64,000 nt of DNA from Actimicrobium sp. CCC2.4 (GCF_034347385.1 NZ_CP133777.1:186001-250000); one strand, 5' to 3'; numbered from the stretch's first letter, positions 19,284 to 27,801 are shown. The notes: a model not told the origin generated them from the sequence alone. Translations and numbers: made by a program.

Positions 19284-20579
19284 TCACCGGCCGGACTGGC
19301 GATGGTCGCGCTCAGGCGCATCGAAGTAATACGTCATGCGCTTGCGCGGGCTGAGATACGCATGGACTTCGCGCGACAACTGAGCCGGCTTCAGGCTGGC
19401 CGCCACCGAGAGTGCGGTCTCGTGCTGCAGGTCGAGGATGGTGGCTTCGTCTTTCGGCACGGCCGGATCGTAGATCAGCACCCAGGGTCGCAATGGCTGG
19501 GCCGAATTGACTGACACCACCATGCCCAGCGTGCCGTCGGACAGCCGCACCACCGTCCCCGGCGGATAAATGCCCATGCAACGGATGAACAGGTTCAGCG
19601 GCGCAATGTCGAACTGCCCGCGCTGCTGCGTGAACAATTGCGACAGCGCTTCATGCGGACTGAGCGAATCAGCCGGATTGTGCTGGTTGCACAGGTTGTC
19701 GTACTCGTTGACGATCGCCACCAGCCGCGCCAGCAGCGAAATCTGCGCCCCCTTCAGGCGGGCCGGATAGCCGCTGCCATCGACATGCTCGTGATGCTGG
19801 CGCAGCACCTCCATCGCCTTCGCCGACAACCCCAGCCGCACGCCGATCGGTTCGCCATAGGCGCAGTGCTGCTCGATCAGATTGCGTTCGGCGCGGTTGT
19901 ACGGCTCGGTTTTTTGCAGCACGCGGTCCGGGATATCGGTCTTGCCGATGTCATGAAAAATGCAGCCGATGCCGAGCTGGCGGATGTCTTCGGCCGGCAA
20001 GCCGACTTCGCGTGCCAGCAGCATCGCCAGCACCGACACATTGAGCGCATGGAAATATAGGTCTTCGCCGACGGTCTTGTCGTTCATCAGGTGAATCGCG
20101 ATGTCCTTGTGCGACAGGATGGATGACAGCATCTGGCCGACCAGCAGCTCGGCACTGGCGCGCGCTTCCAGCGGCCGCGAGAACAGCTTGCTGCCGATAT
20201 CCTTGAGCGAACCGGCGGCGCGCACAAACTGGGTTTCGCAGGCGGCGGTTTGGGCGCGCTGCTGCAGGATGCGGGCGCGCCGCGCTTCGCGTTCGGCGGC
20301 CTGCAGAAGCTGCTCCGGGCTGGGCGGCGGCGGCACCGGTGCCACCACCGCCACCGGCACCACTTTTTGCGGCAGCGGCGTCACGTCCGAACGGGACGGA
20401 TCGATACGGATTTTTTTCAGTCCCAGCTTGGCGATGGCCTTGATCTGGTCGGCATTCCTGATCTTGAAACTACTGAGCGGAAAATCGTGATCCAGCCAGC
20501 CAAGGTCAAGGCAGACATACACACCGACGCGGAGCTGGTCGGCACCGATATAGCTCTTGTCATCCTGCGCGTCATCCAT
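19284..20579 (-). CDS. HD-GYP phosphodiesterase with N-terminal DUF3391
   Basis: 431 residues. The N-terminus (IGADQLRVGVYVCLDLGWLDHDFPLSSFKI) is a DUF3391 module, followed by a Pro-rich linker and a helical stretch, then the HD-GYP domain with HDIGKTDIP (metal-binding HD) and HHEHVDGSGYPARL (GYP). These enzymes hydrolyse cyclic di-GMP. The real start is the ATG at 20579, since the frame upstream encodes the antisense of aminopeptidase P. It sits 16 bases after that gene and may share its transcript. Confidence 0.9.
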   Translation of the reverse strand: MDDAQDDKSYIGADQLRVGVYVCLDLGWLDHDFPLSSFKIRNADQIKAIAKLGLKKIRIDPSRSDVTPLPQKVVPVAVVAPVPPPPSPEQLLQAAEREARRARILQQRAQTAACETQFVRAAGSLKDIGSKLFSRPLEARASAELLVGQMLSSILSHKDIAIHLMNDKTVGEDLYFHALNVSVLAMLLAREVGLPAEDIRQLGIGCIFHDIGKTDIPDRVLQKTEPYNRAERNLIEQHCAYGEPIGVRLGLSAKAMEVLRQHHEHVDGSGYPARLKGAQISLLARLVAIVNEYDNLCNQHNPADSLSPHEALSQLFTQQRGQFDIAPLNLFIRCMGIYPPGTVVRLSDGTLGMVVSVNSAQPLRPWVLIYDPAVPKDEATILDLQHETALSVAASLKPAQLSREVHAYLSPRKRMTYYFDAPERDHRQSGR

Positions 20580-20595
20580 CGACGTGTCCCCGGTC

Positions 20596-22461
20596 TCAGC
20601 CCGCGACGGGCGATAGCGCCACGGTGCGCTGCTCCAGCCACGCCTTTGCGACGCCGCTGACATGCGGCAACAGCCGCTCGCGCACCGTCGCGTGATACGC
20701 ATTGAGCCAGGCCAGTTCGTCCGGACGCAGCAACGCCAGATCAAGACAACGGCTGTCGATCGGGCACAGGGTCAGGACTTCAAAGCGCAGGTATTCGCCG
20801 AATTCGGTGATTGTTGCCGGCACGTTGAGCACCAGGTTTTCGACTCGCACGCCCCACTTGCCGGGCCGGTAGATGCCCGGCTCGATCGAGGTGATCATGC
20901 CCGGCTCCATCGCCGTGTGCGGCTCGGGCATGGCCGATGCTGCAATGACTTGCGGACCTTCGTGGACGTTCATAAAATAACCGACGCCGTGGCCGGTGCC
21001 ATGGCCGTAATCGATGCCGGCCGACCAGATCGGTGCGCGCGCAATCGCGTCCAGCATCGGCGAGCGGGTGCCGCGCGGGAACTGCGTGCTGCTCAGTGCA
21101 ATCACGCCGCGCAGCACCAGCGTTACGTCGCGCCGCTGCGCCGCCGACGGCTGGCCGACCGGCACCATGCGGGTAATGTCGGTAGTGCCACCCAAATACT
21201 GGCCACCGGAATCGATCAGCAGCAAGCCATCGCCTTCGATGACCGCATGCGCGGACGGCGTCGCGTGATAGTGCGGCATCGCGCCATTGGCATTGAAGCC
21301 GGCGATGGTGCCAAAGCTCGGGCAGACAAAGCCCGGACGGCGCGCACGTGCTGCGGTGATCTGTGTGTCGATGGTCAGTTCGGTCACCACCTCGTTGCCC
21401 AGTGCCTGATCCAGCCAGCCAAAAAATTCGCACAGCGCCGCGCCATCCTGCTCCATCGCTGCCCGCACATGCGCGGCTTCGGCCGTGCTCTTGCGCGACT
21501 TGGCAAAGGTAGTCGGATTGATCGCCTCGACCACGCGCAAGGTAGCCGGCACGGCACGCCGCAAGCCCAGCGTGACACGACGCGGATCGAGCAGCATGAC
21601 CGCATCGGCCGGCAGCGCGGCCAGCGCCGCCGCTGCATCCGCGTACTGGGCGAGGTGCACGCCGTCGGCCGCCAGCGCCGCAATCACCCCGGCCGGCACC
21701 TTGCCATCGGCAACAAAAATCGTCGCCTGCTGCAAGCCCACCAGCGCATGCGCCACAAAGATCGGGTTGTAATTGACATCGGCACCGCGCAGGTTGAACA
21801 GGTAACCAATGTCGTCTAGCGTCGACAGCAAATGCCAGTCGGCACCGGCGGCCTGCATCGCCAGCCGCAACTGCGCCAGCTTGTCGGCACGCGACATCGT
21901 CGCGTAGGGCGGCAGGTGTTCGTAGACGGCTTGTGCCGGCAAGGCCGGCCGGTCGGTCCAGACTTGCTCGAACAAGTCAAGGTCAGTACGCAAGGTCGCA
22001 CCACGCGCCTGCAATGCCTGCTCCAGCAAACGCGCCCCCGCCAGCCCGAGCACCGCGCCATCCACACCGGCCACCTGCCCCGGCTGCAGCGTTTGCGCCA
22101 GCCAGTCGATATGTTGCAGGCTATTGCCCGCCGGGATTTTCATCAGCACGATGCCGGTACCGGCCAACTCGGCCTCGGCTTGCGACCAGTAGCGGCTATC
22201 GGCCCAGAGCCCGGCGAAATCGGCCGTGACAATCAGCGTGCCGACCGAGCCGGTAAAGCCGGACAGCCATTCGCGACCCTTCCAGCGTTCGGGCAGATAT
22301 TCGGACAAATGGGGATCGGAAGAAGGGACGACGTAGGCGTCAAACCGCTGCTGTTGCAGGGCCGCGCGCAATGCGGCAAGGCGGGAATGAATGAGGGAAC
22401 GGGACGCGTGCAATGTTTCCATGAGGGCCGGTACCTGTAAATGATGGTGAGTAGCCATCAT
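20596..22461 (-). CDS. Xaa-Pro aminopeptidase (aminopeptidase P family, M24B)
   Basis: 621-residue cytoplasmic metallopeptidase that removes the first residue before Pro. It is of the long eukaryote-like type with two N-terminal creatinase-like domains (DAYVVPSSDPHLSEYLPERWKGREWLSGFTGS) and a C-terminal catalytic M24 domain. Metal ligands are visible in LLIDSGGQYLGGTTDITR (two Asp), the His of GHGTGHGVGYFMNVHEGPQ, and the two Glu of SIEPGIY and VENLVL. Start ATG 22461 or 22458; an internal ATG at 22422 would also fit the family start. Confidence 0.92.
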   Translation of the reverse strand: MMATHHHLQVPALMETLHASRSLIHSRLAALRAALQQQRFDAYVVPSSDPHLSEYLPERWKGREWLSGFTGSVGTLIVTADFAGLWADSRYWSQAEAELAGTGIVLMKIPAGNSLQHIDWLAQTLQPGQVAGVDGAVLGLAGARLLEQALQARGATLRTDLDLFEQVWTDRPALPAQAVYEHLPPYATMSRADKLAQLRLAMQAAGADWHLLSTLDDIGYLFNLRGADVNYNPIFVAHALVGLQQATIFVADGKVPAGVIAALAADGVHLAQYADAAAALAALPADAVMLLDPRRVTLGLRRAVPATLRVVEAINPTTFAKSRKSTAEAAHVRAAMEQDGAALCEFFGWLDQALGNEVVTELTIDTQITAARARRPGFVCPSFGTIAGFNANGAMPHYHATPSAHAVIEGDGLLLIDSGGQYLGGTTDITRMVPVGQPSAAQRRDVTLVLRGVIALSSTQFPRGTRSPMLDAIARAPIWSAGIDYGHGTGHGVGYFMNVHEGPQVIAASAMPEPHTAMEPGMITSIEPGIYRPGKWGVRVENLVLNVPATITEFGEYLRFEVLTLCPIDSRCLDLALLRPDELAWLNAYHATVRERLLPHVSGVAKAWLEQRTVALSPVAG

Positions 22462-22589
22462 ACAGTCCGGACTTGGGTCTTGTATCCGTGGCGGTGCTGA
22501 CTTGCGTCTGGCCGGGACGGTGGCGACGACAGATCTGACAAGAAACGCAACACCGGACAGCGCTCACGCCCCGCCCGGAGAACCCGCGA

Positions 22590-22898
22590 TCAGGGACGCG
22601 TACCGGCAGGCCCCGGCCGCGCTGCTGCATGATGCTGGCTGATCAATTCCTCCACCGTCTTCCTGCGCGTGATCAGATCGGTGCGGTCTTGCTGCAGGCG
22701 TTGCAGGCTTTGTGTTGCCTGCTGGTGCTGACTCGCCAGCCCGCTCACCCCGCCGGCGCTTGCCTGCTCCACGGCGGGACTGTTGCCGGCAGGAGCTAGC
22801 CGGGTGAGGTCTTGATGCAGGAAGGCGATTGCTTCATTCAATGCGGTTAGCTGTTTTTCGGAGGCGATGTAGATTTTTTCCATTTCGGTGATGTTCAT
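22590..22898 (-). CDS. Unrecognised small helical protein, islet gene 3
   Basis: 102 residues, no recognised family. The protein is largely helical with heptad-like hydrophobic spacing (KQLTALNEAIAFLHQDLTRL and LQRLQQDRTDLITRRKTVEELISQ), interrupted by a Gly/Ala/Ser linker. No signal peptide or membrane segment. It lies 110 bases downstream of the large split islet gene on the same strand, with no hrp box of its own, so it may share that transcript. A role as secretion chaperone or small effector is conceivable from position only. Confidence 0.55.
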   Translation of the reverse strand: MNITEMEKIYIASEKQLTALNEAIAFLHQDLTRLAPAGNSPAVEQASAGGVSGLASQHQQATQSLQRLQQDRTDLITRRKTVEELISQHHAAARPGPAGTRP

Positions 22899-23008
22899 TG
22901 GGGGCCTTTGGGTTTATTGGAAAAGGTGGACGCAGGAAATTTTGTGACTAGTTATTTATCCTGCGATCACCATTTACTTCACACAAAAACTTTTTTATAT
23001 AAATACAA

Positions 23009-24967
23009 TTATTTTTTTAGCGCATCAAATTCTAATGAAATTTCACTAGCCCTCTTATTTAATTCCTGATACGCATAATTAAATTGATTCACTTTGTTCT
23101 CGATATCTTCGTTATCCTTTCTTATACCTTCGATATCTTTATTTGCATCACCATCGGGAATATTATAATTATCGATTTTTTCTTTAATTTTTACCATATC
23201 AGCGGTCCATTTTTTTAGCGTGTCGATCTTATTAAAAAGTTCCGAAGACTTATCAAGCACCCATCCGTCGCGAGCCACCTGACAGAACAATTTAACATCG
23301 CTATTTCCGTTAATGAAATCCATTTCCTGATTGATTCTTTTAAATCCTGCTTTTATGGCCTCATAAGTTTTTATACTTGATTTTCTTTCTTCAAGAATCA
23401 TCTCTTTTGCTATTTTTGATTGTTGAATCACCGATAGGAAATTCTTACCCAGTTCGTTCTGCTTTTCATTTCCCAATGTCATCTCTTGTATCAATATCGA
23501 TTCGTCAAAACCGCTTGTAGATTTAAATGTAGGCAAACCCAACACCAATCCATTCTTCAAATTTGACTCACTTATCTTTTCTGATGGGAGCGGAAAATAA
23601 TCCTGCGGCGAATAGCCAAACTTAAGTCTTCTAAAGTTTTCAGCAGCCAATCCTGCAGACGTACACAACATCATCAACTGTAAGTCACGCACTGCACGAT
23701 CACTTTTCGATGGAGGCTCTGGCAACGGTTGGAGATTATTAACTTCAGCTATTCGAGCTTGCAGTTCCGCGATCAGATCCGTCAGAGCCGTAGTTACTGA
23801 CGCCGATTGGTCTGGAGTTGCTTTTGCATGATTTTGGATAGCGTCGCGACAATCTTTTAATTCATCTCCTACAGATTCAACGGTGAATATTGGATCAGAA
23901 GCGGTACGCGGAGCGACAACGGCAGGCTGGCGGGCAAGTTCAGCAGCGGCATGCTCAGCAACGACACGCTCAGCATTGGCACGCATTGCGACAAGGTTAG
24001 CAGCGGCGGCAGCAGGAAGCGAAGCGCCAGCACCAGGCTGGGCGGTAGGCGCAACGTTAGCAAGACGCGAAGCGGTAGCGGATGAGGTTATTCCAGACTT
24101 AAGCTGAGCACTGGTAGCAGACTCGCTCAACACTTCTTTCATCGCAACGAAAGATCCGGTTCTACCGACGGGTTGCGGCCCCCCGACAAAAGGGCCAGCG
24201 GTCCGGATCAGCGGAAGACTTGGCGTTGGCGGTATAACCGCAGACGACGGAATATCCTCGGGACCATGTCCACCGACCGGGACTTTAGAATCTGTTCGTG
24301 GGTTTCGATGTACGGGCGTGTGATCTCCTGATCCCTCGCTATCGGATTCAGTAGCTTCTTCATAAGCAAGAAGGCAAGGACCGGAAAAATGTCTTTCCGG
24401 CTGCTGAGAGCTTGGTGTACCTGAAGGACTTACCGGTCGAGACGCAGGTGGCGACGAAGGGGGAGTGCCTACTTCACTGGCGCCGTCTGAATTGACGCTT
24501 GCCGGTTTTTTCGGAGACCCCGATTGATGCGTCTCGGACCCGAAAACTCCAAATGGAATTGACCCATCCCCGCCACTTTTGAGGGGAGTATCGCCTTTCT
24601 GGTCTTTTGGCCGCTGATCACCTTCCGGATTACCTCCCGACGGCGAGTCACTGGTAGTCCCGCGAGGAGCGGAAGCACTGGCTTGTGGAGAGCCTCCGGC
24701 TCTTATCGAAGCCGGATTGCCTGCATCGGCAGCTGGCCCCGGCGGTTTTGGAGAACCACTCGGGGTAGTCATAGGAGGGTCAGCTTTAGGACTTGCATCC
24801 GTTTTAAGCCCGAGAAGTTTATCTTCCTCTTCTGCTATCCCTTTAAGTACGACAAGCTTTCCTTCAATATCCTGAACAGTAAGCGATTCCGTTTTATCCT
24901 TATTATCCAACAACTTATTTAACTCATTTTTGAAATTTGCACTATCCCTTGGCTTACCCCCCTGCAA
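23009..24967 (-). CDS. Unrecognised large protein, main part of a split islet gene (candidate type III effector)
   Basis: 652 residues from a TTG; this frame is really open from 25033 and overlaps the end of the preceding ORF. No family recognised. Layout: an N-terminal segment (FKNELNKLLDNKDK), a Pro/Ser/Gly-rich disordered stretch (about residues 60-290), an Ala-rich helix (about 310-350), then a Lys/Glu/Asn-rich helical C-terminus with coiled-coil character. It has no signal peptide or membrane helix. Both ends are AT-rich and the middle is GC-rich, unlike neighbours. There is no ATG or ribosome site at this start, which suggests that it is reached by a -1 frameshift at the A7 run from the ORF above. 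It could also be a frame-disrupted gene. Confidence 0.6.
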   Translation of the reverse strand: MQGGKPRDSANFKNELNKLLDNKDKTESLTVQDIEGKLVVLKGIAEEEDKLLGLKTDASPKADPPMTTPSGSPKPPGPAADAGNPASIRAGGSPQASASAPRGTTSDSPSGGNPEGDQRPKDQKGDTPLKSGGDGSIPFGVFGSETHQSGSPKKPASVNSDGASEVGTPPSSPPASRPVSPSGTPSSQQPERHFSGPCLLAYEEATESDSEGSGDHTPVHRNPRTDSKVPVGGHGPEDIPSSAVIPPTPSLPLIRTAGPFVGGPQPVGRTGSFVAMKEVLSESATSAQLKSGITSSATASRLANVAPTAQPGAGASLPAAAAANLVAMRANAERVVAEHAAAELARQPAVVAPRTASDPIFTVESVGDELKDCRDAIQNHAKATPDQSASVTTALTDLIAELQARIAEVNNLQPLPEPPSKSDRAVRDLQLMMLCTSAGLAAENFRRLKFGYSPQDYFPLPSEKISESNLKNGLVLGLPTFKSTSGFDESILIQEMTLGNEKQNELGKNFLSVIQQSKIAKEMILEERKSSIKTYEAIKAGFKRINQEMDFINGNSDVKLFCQVARDGWVLDKSSELFNKIDTLKKWTADMVKIKEKIDNYNIPDGDANKDIEGIRKDNEDIENKVNQFNYAYQELNKRASEISLEFDALKK

Positions 24968-24999
24968 TATTATCCGAGCCGAATTTATATATATTTCTT

Positions 25000-25515
25000 T
25001 TACATTAACAAAGATGTTTTTTTCTCTCCAAGATTATCCCGTTTCCATTTCTGAAAATCTCCAAGGAAAAATTCAGGATCTTCTAAACTTGGACAAGTGT
25101 ATTTATAATGACTTTCTGATTTACACTCAAAAAACGCGTCCAAGAGAAGGATGTCATTTACCGCTGACTTCAAATCTTCGTTACTTTGATTATTAATAAC
25201 AGTAGCGCCGTCTAATTTATTTTTAAATTCAGCACTGTATTGGCTTACTAATTCTGCACAATTCTCTGGCTGCTTTTTGGATACAGGAGAAGATGGGGAG
25301 GCAACTGGAATACTCGCTTCAAGGGTTTTCAGCAAGGTCTTTTGTGTAGCCATTCCAGAGCGCCGAGCTAGTGACCTGGAAGTTCCCTGCAGGTCTGCGA
25401 TAACACGAGACGTGGAAGTTCTCTCAACAGTCGTATCCTTATCTGAACTTTTCGAGGAGCCGAAAATCGCGCTCTTTATTTTTTTTAGCGCATAAAATAC
25501 CGCATTGCCAGTCAT
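25000..25515 (-). CDS. N-terminal part of the split islet gene (candidate type III effector)
   Basis: 171 residues starting MTGNAVFYALKK; no acidic residue in the first twelve, and Ser/Thr-rich over the first 50, as in many type III secreted proteins. GAGG stands about 7 bases before the ATG, and a perfect hrp box lies 56 bases upstream. The frame stops at 25000, just after an A7 run (25017-25023). A -1 shift there joins it to the long frame and gives about 835 residues. Residues SAEFKNKL with the following NEDLKSAVNDI resemble SANFKNEL and the following segment after the junction, suggesting an internal duplication that spans it. Confidence 0.65.
   Translation of the reverse strand: MTGNAVFYALKKIKSAIFGSSKSSDKDTTVERTSTSRVIADLQGTSRSLARRSGMATQKTLLKTLEASIPVASPSSPVSKKQPENCAELVSQYSAEFKNKLDGATVINNQSNEDLKSAVNDILLLDAFFECKSESHYKYTCPSLEDPEFFLGDFQKWKRDNLGEKKTSLLM
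25017..25023 (-). other. A7 slippery run, candidate -1 frameshift site
   Basis: The minus strand reads GAG AAA AAA ACA in the upstream frame. Slipping back one base gives AAA AAA AAC ATC and enters the 652-residue frame; the upstream frame ends six codons later. Runs of this kind allow ribosomal or RNA polymerase slippage. A sequencing error in the homopolymer would look the same. Confidence 0.5.
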
Positions 25516-25570
25516 ATAAACCTCAATAAATTACCGTCAATGCCAAAATGCATCAATCCGGAGATGAACT

Positions 25571-25598
25571 TATGTGGCGGTCTCTCAAAACCGGTTCC
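25571..25598 (-). promoter_or_regulatory. hrp box (HrpL sigma factor promoter) before the split islet gene
   Basis: The minus strand reads GGAACC, 15 bases, CCACATA, an exact match to the known HrpL consensus GGAACC-N15/16-CCACNNA. It lies 56 bases upstream of the ATG at 25515, a normal distance. Confidence 0.8.
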
Positions 25599-25984
25599 AT
25601 CGATGCGGACGATTTATTGATGGATGGTCATGCGGCCAGGCATTCGGCGACGGACGACAAGAAACCCGTCAAAAACAAAGCCCCGGCGACAGACCAGCAG
25701 CTTCCTCACCGGCACATTACGGAACCAACCCCCTGCAAAAGGCACACAACAATCCCTCATCAGCACAGCACGTCCGCCCCCAAACATCGCGCACGACCAG
25801 ACGACATCACCAGTTGGATGCTATTTACTCGCGCAGGAAATGAAGGCTCACCGCAGACAGCGAAACAGTCGCATTGAGTAAAGAAAGGAACATGCCGCCG
25901 GTCGGTCTACCTCGATGGCAACCGGCCCGAAGACTGCCCGGATTGTCCGCGCTGCGACGGCAGTCGCGCCGCGCGCAATCAACC
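25599..25984. other. Intergenic stretch without recognisable gene
   Basis: This is most of the gap between the two islet genes. Short open frames exist on the plus strand but have no ribosome sites, family resemblance or typical codon use. Nothing else was seen apart from the adjoining tandem repeat. Confidence 0.5.
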
Positions 25985-26016
25985 AACCAAGCAATCAATC
26001 AACCAAGCAATCAATC
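25985..26016. repeat. Two tandem 16-bp repeats at the end of islet gene 1
   Basis: AACCAAGCAATCAATC occurs twice in tandem, with a further partial copy before it. The last bases overlap the stop codon of the gene ending at 26011. Confidence 0.8.
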
Positions 26017-26703
26017 CGCCTTAAGAATCCCCACCCGCAGCAACTGCTCAACAATCTGACTGGTACGCCGGTCAATGATTTGCCAGGCGACGCTGGCATC
26101 CTTGCTGCGGGCGGCCTGGAAGACCGCTGACTGCTGTTCGCGCCGTGTCAGCAGCGGCACCAGTTTGGCTTCCTGGCTACCGGCCTGGCTGATGACATCG
26201 CGTGCGACCGTCAACTTGGCGACATCGACCCGCTGCAAGCCGGTCAGTGCGCCGGCCAAAGCATCCATGCAGTCGAATTCGAAGTCGACGCCTTTGAGGA
26301 GTTGGTTCGACAAGTCGGCACGTCGCTGCGCCAGCACCGGCTTGTCTTCGCTGGCAGGCGCGCCGAGAGCGTGAATTTGCGCCAGTAAATGGCTGGTATC
26401 GGCCATCGCCGTGCACAGCGTGATGCTGGATTCGGTGGCGACCTGGCTCAAGGTGGCTTCCATGGGACGGGTTTGTGTTGCTTGCTGAAATTTTTTGAAG
26501 TTCGGACTGCTTTGCCGCAGCACCTGCTCGGTACGGTTTGCGCCGGTGTCTTTCCTGCCGATGGTGGCAGGACCGCTGTGTGTCGCGGCAGCGGGCGCTG
26601 CGGGCGCAGAACCGGTCTCGGCGGTGGCAGGTCGCGGCGACGCTGCCTGGGTCGGTTGCGGGGGCACTGGGCGCTTTAATGCGGCATCAAAGTATTTAGG
26701 CAT
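26011..26703 (-). CDS. Unrecognised protein, islet gene 1 (candidate type III effector)
   Basis: 230 residues, no recognised family. The first 65 residues are rich in Pro, Ala, Thr and Ser and probably disordered (MPKYFDAALKRPVPPQPTQ...). The rest is helical (QSSPNFKKFQQATQTRPMEATL ... RRTSQIVEQLLRVGIL). No signal peptide or membrane segment. The ATG at 26703 was chosen because it lies 65 bases after an hrp box; a TTG at 26751 would be too close to that promoter. GC content is nearer the genome norm than in the split gene. Secretion is inferred from the promoter and the disordered N-terminus. Confidence 0.65.
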   Translation of the reverse strand: MPKYFDAALKRPVPPQPTQAASPRPATAETGSAPAAPAAATHSGPATIGRKDTGANRTEQVLRQSSPNFKKFQQATQTRPMEATLSQVATESSITLCTAMADTSHLLAQIHALGAPASEDKPVLAQRRADLSNQLLKGVDFEFDCMDALAGALTGLQRVDVAKLTVARDVISQAGSQEAKLVPLLTRREQQSAVFQAARSKDASVAWQIIDRRTSQIVEQLLRVGILKAD

Positions 26704-26767
26704 GATCGTCAGTGGCAACTGGCCGTAAAAGATTCCAGATTGCAACTTCAAGAGTGGGATATGGATT

Positions 26768-26795
26768 TGAGTGGCGGCTTGGCAAGATCAGTTCC
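26768..26795 (-). promoter_or_regulatory. hrp box (HrpL sigma factor promoter) before islet gene 1
   Basis: The minus strand reads GGAACT, 15 bases, CCACTCA: one mismatch to GGAACC-N15/16-CCACNNA and the same spacing as the box at 25571-25598. It is 65 bases upstream of the ATG at 26703. Confidence 0.72.
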
Positions 26796-26885
26796 GGAGA
26801 ATCCGAATATCTTTTTCCGGCACAGGACGCACCATGCGGGACACCGCGCGCTGCGCTTGCAAAGCCGACTCGTTCCGTTTGTTCG

Positions 26886-27800
26886 CTATGCCGCTGACGC
26901 CCGCGCCGCCGCAATCGCATTCCCCGCCCGACTCGCCGCCTTGCGCCCCAACTGCTGCGAAATGAACTGCCCCGCATCAACGACCGCATTCAGATCAATA
27001 CCGGTCGCTATTCCCAGCCCCTGCATCAGATACAGCACATCCTCAGTCGCAACATTGCCGGTCGCGCCCTTGGCATACGGACACCCGCCCAACCCCGCCA
27101 CCGACGCATGAAAAATCGCAATCCCGACTTCCAGACTGGCGTAAATGTTGGCCAGCGCCTGCCCGTAAGTGTCATGAAAATGTCCCGACAGCTGCGCCAG
27201 CGGAAACTCCTGCGCGGCGCGCTGCATCACCGCTTGCACTTGATGCGGGGTGCCCACGCCGATGGTGTCGGCGATGTCGATTTCATCGCAGCCGAGGGCA
27301 CGCAATCGCGCGACCACGTCGGCAACGCTATCGAGCGATACCGCGCCCTGGTACGGACAGCCCATCGTGCAGCTGATACTGCCGCGCAGGCGCAAGCCAT
27401 TCAGTTTCGCGGCGGCGGCGACCGGGCGGAAGCGTTCGATCGATTCGGCCATCGAGCAGTTGATGTTCTTTTGCGAAAACGCTTCCGAGGCCGAGGCGAA
27501 GATCACGACTTCGTCAGCCCGCGCCTGCAGCGCCGCATCGAAACCCTGCATGTTCGGCGTCAGGGCCGAATACACGACGCCATTGCCGCGCACGATCTGC
27601 GCCATCACATCGGTCGAGGTGGCCATCTGTGGCACCCATTTAGGCGAGACGAAGGACGCCGCTTCGATGTTGCGAAACCCTGCTTTGGTGAGCCGGTCGA
27701 CCAGCGCGATCTTGATCCCGGCGGGGATGATTTGCTGTTCGTTCTGCAGGCCGTCGCGCGGGCCGACTTCGACGATCTTGACGTGGGTAGGCAGGGTCAT
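26886..27800 (-). CDS. mvaB: Hydroxymethylglutaryl-CoA lyase
   Basis: 304-residue TIM-barrel enzyme that cleaves HMG-CoA to acetyl-CoA and acetoacetate, the last step of leucine breakdown. Motifs: VEVGPRDGLQNE at the N-terminus (Asp metal ligand), SGHFHDTYGQALAN (metal-binding His pair) and GLGGCPYAKGATGNVATED with the catalytic Cys. The start at 27800 follows AAAGGATATTGAA, and the ATG stands one base after the ghrA stop. It is the distal gene of the leucine cluster. Confidence 0.95.
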   Translation of the reverse strand: MTLPTHVKIVEVGPRDGLQNEQQIIPAGIKIALVDRLTKAGFRNIEAASFVSPKWVPQMATSTDVMAQIVRGNGVVYSALTPNMQGFDAALQARADEVVIFASASEAFSQKNINCSMAESIERFRPVAAAAKLNGLRLRGSISCTMGCPYQGAVSLDSVADVVARLRALGCDEIDIADTIGVGTPHQVQAVMQRAAQEFPLAQLSGHFHDTYGQALANIYASLEVGIAIFHASVAGLGGCPYAKGATGNVATEDVLYLMQGLGIATGIDLNAVVDAGQFISQQLGRKAASRAGNAIAAARASAA

Positions 27801-27801
27801 T

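Noticed and set aside
22899-23008. A third hrp box before the small coiled-coil gene
   Set aside because: GTGG occurs but no GGAACC-like element stands at 15-16 bases, so the gene has no box of its own.
25548-25877. Plus-strand 109-codon frame between the islet genes
   Set aside because: It overlaps the hrp box of the opposite strand, lacks a ribosome site and reads as low-complexity His/Pro/Thr sequence.
26704-26751. Longer N-terminus of islet gene 1 from a TTG at 26751
   Set aside because: It would start about 17 bases from the hrp box -10 element, leaving almost no leader; the ATG at 26703 fits better.
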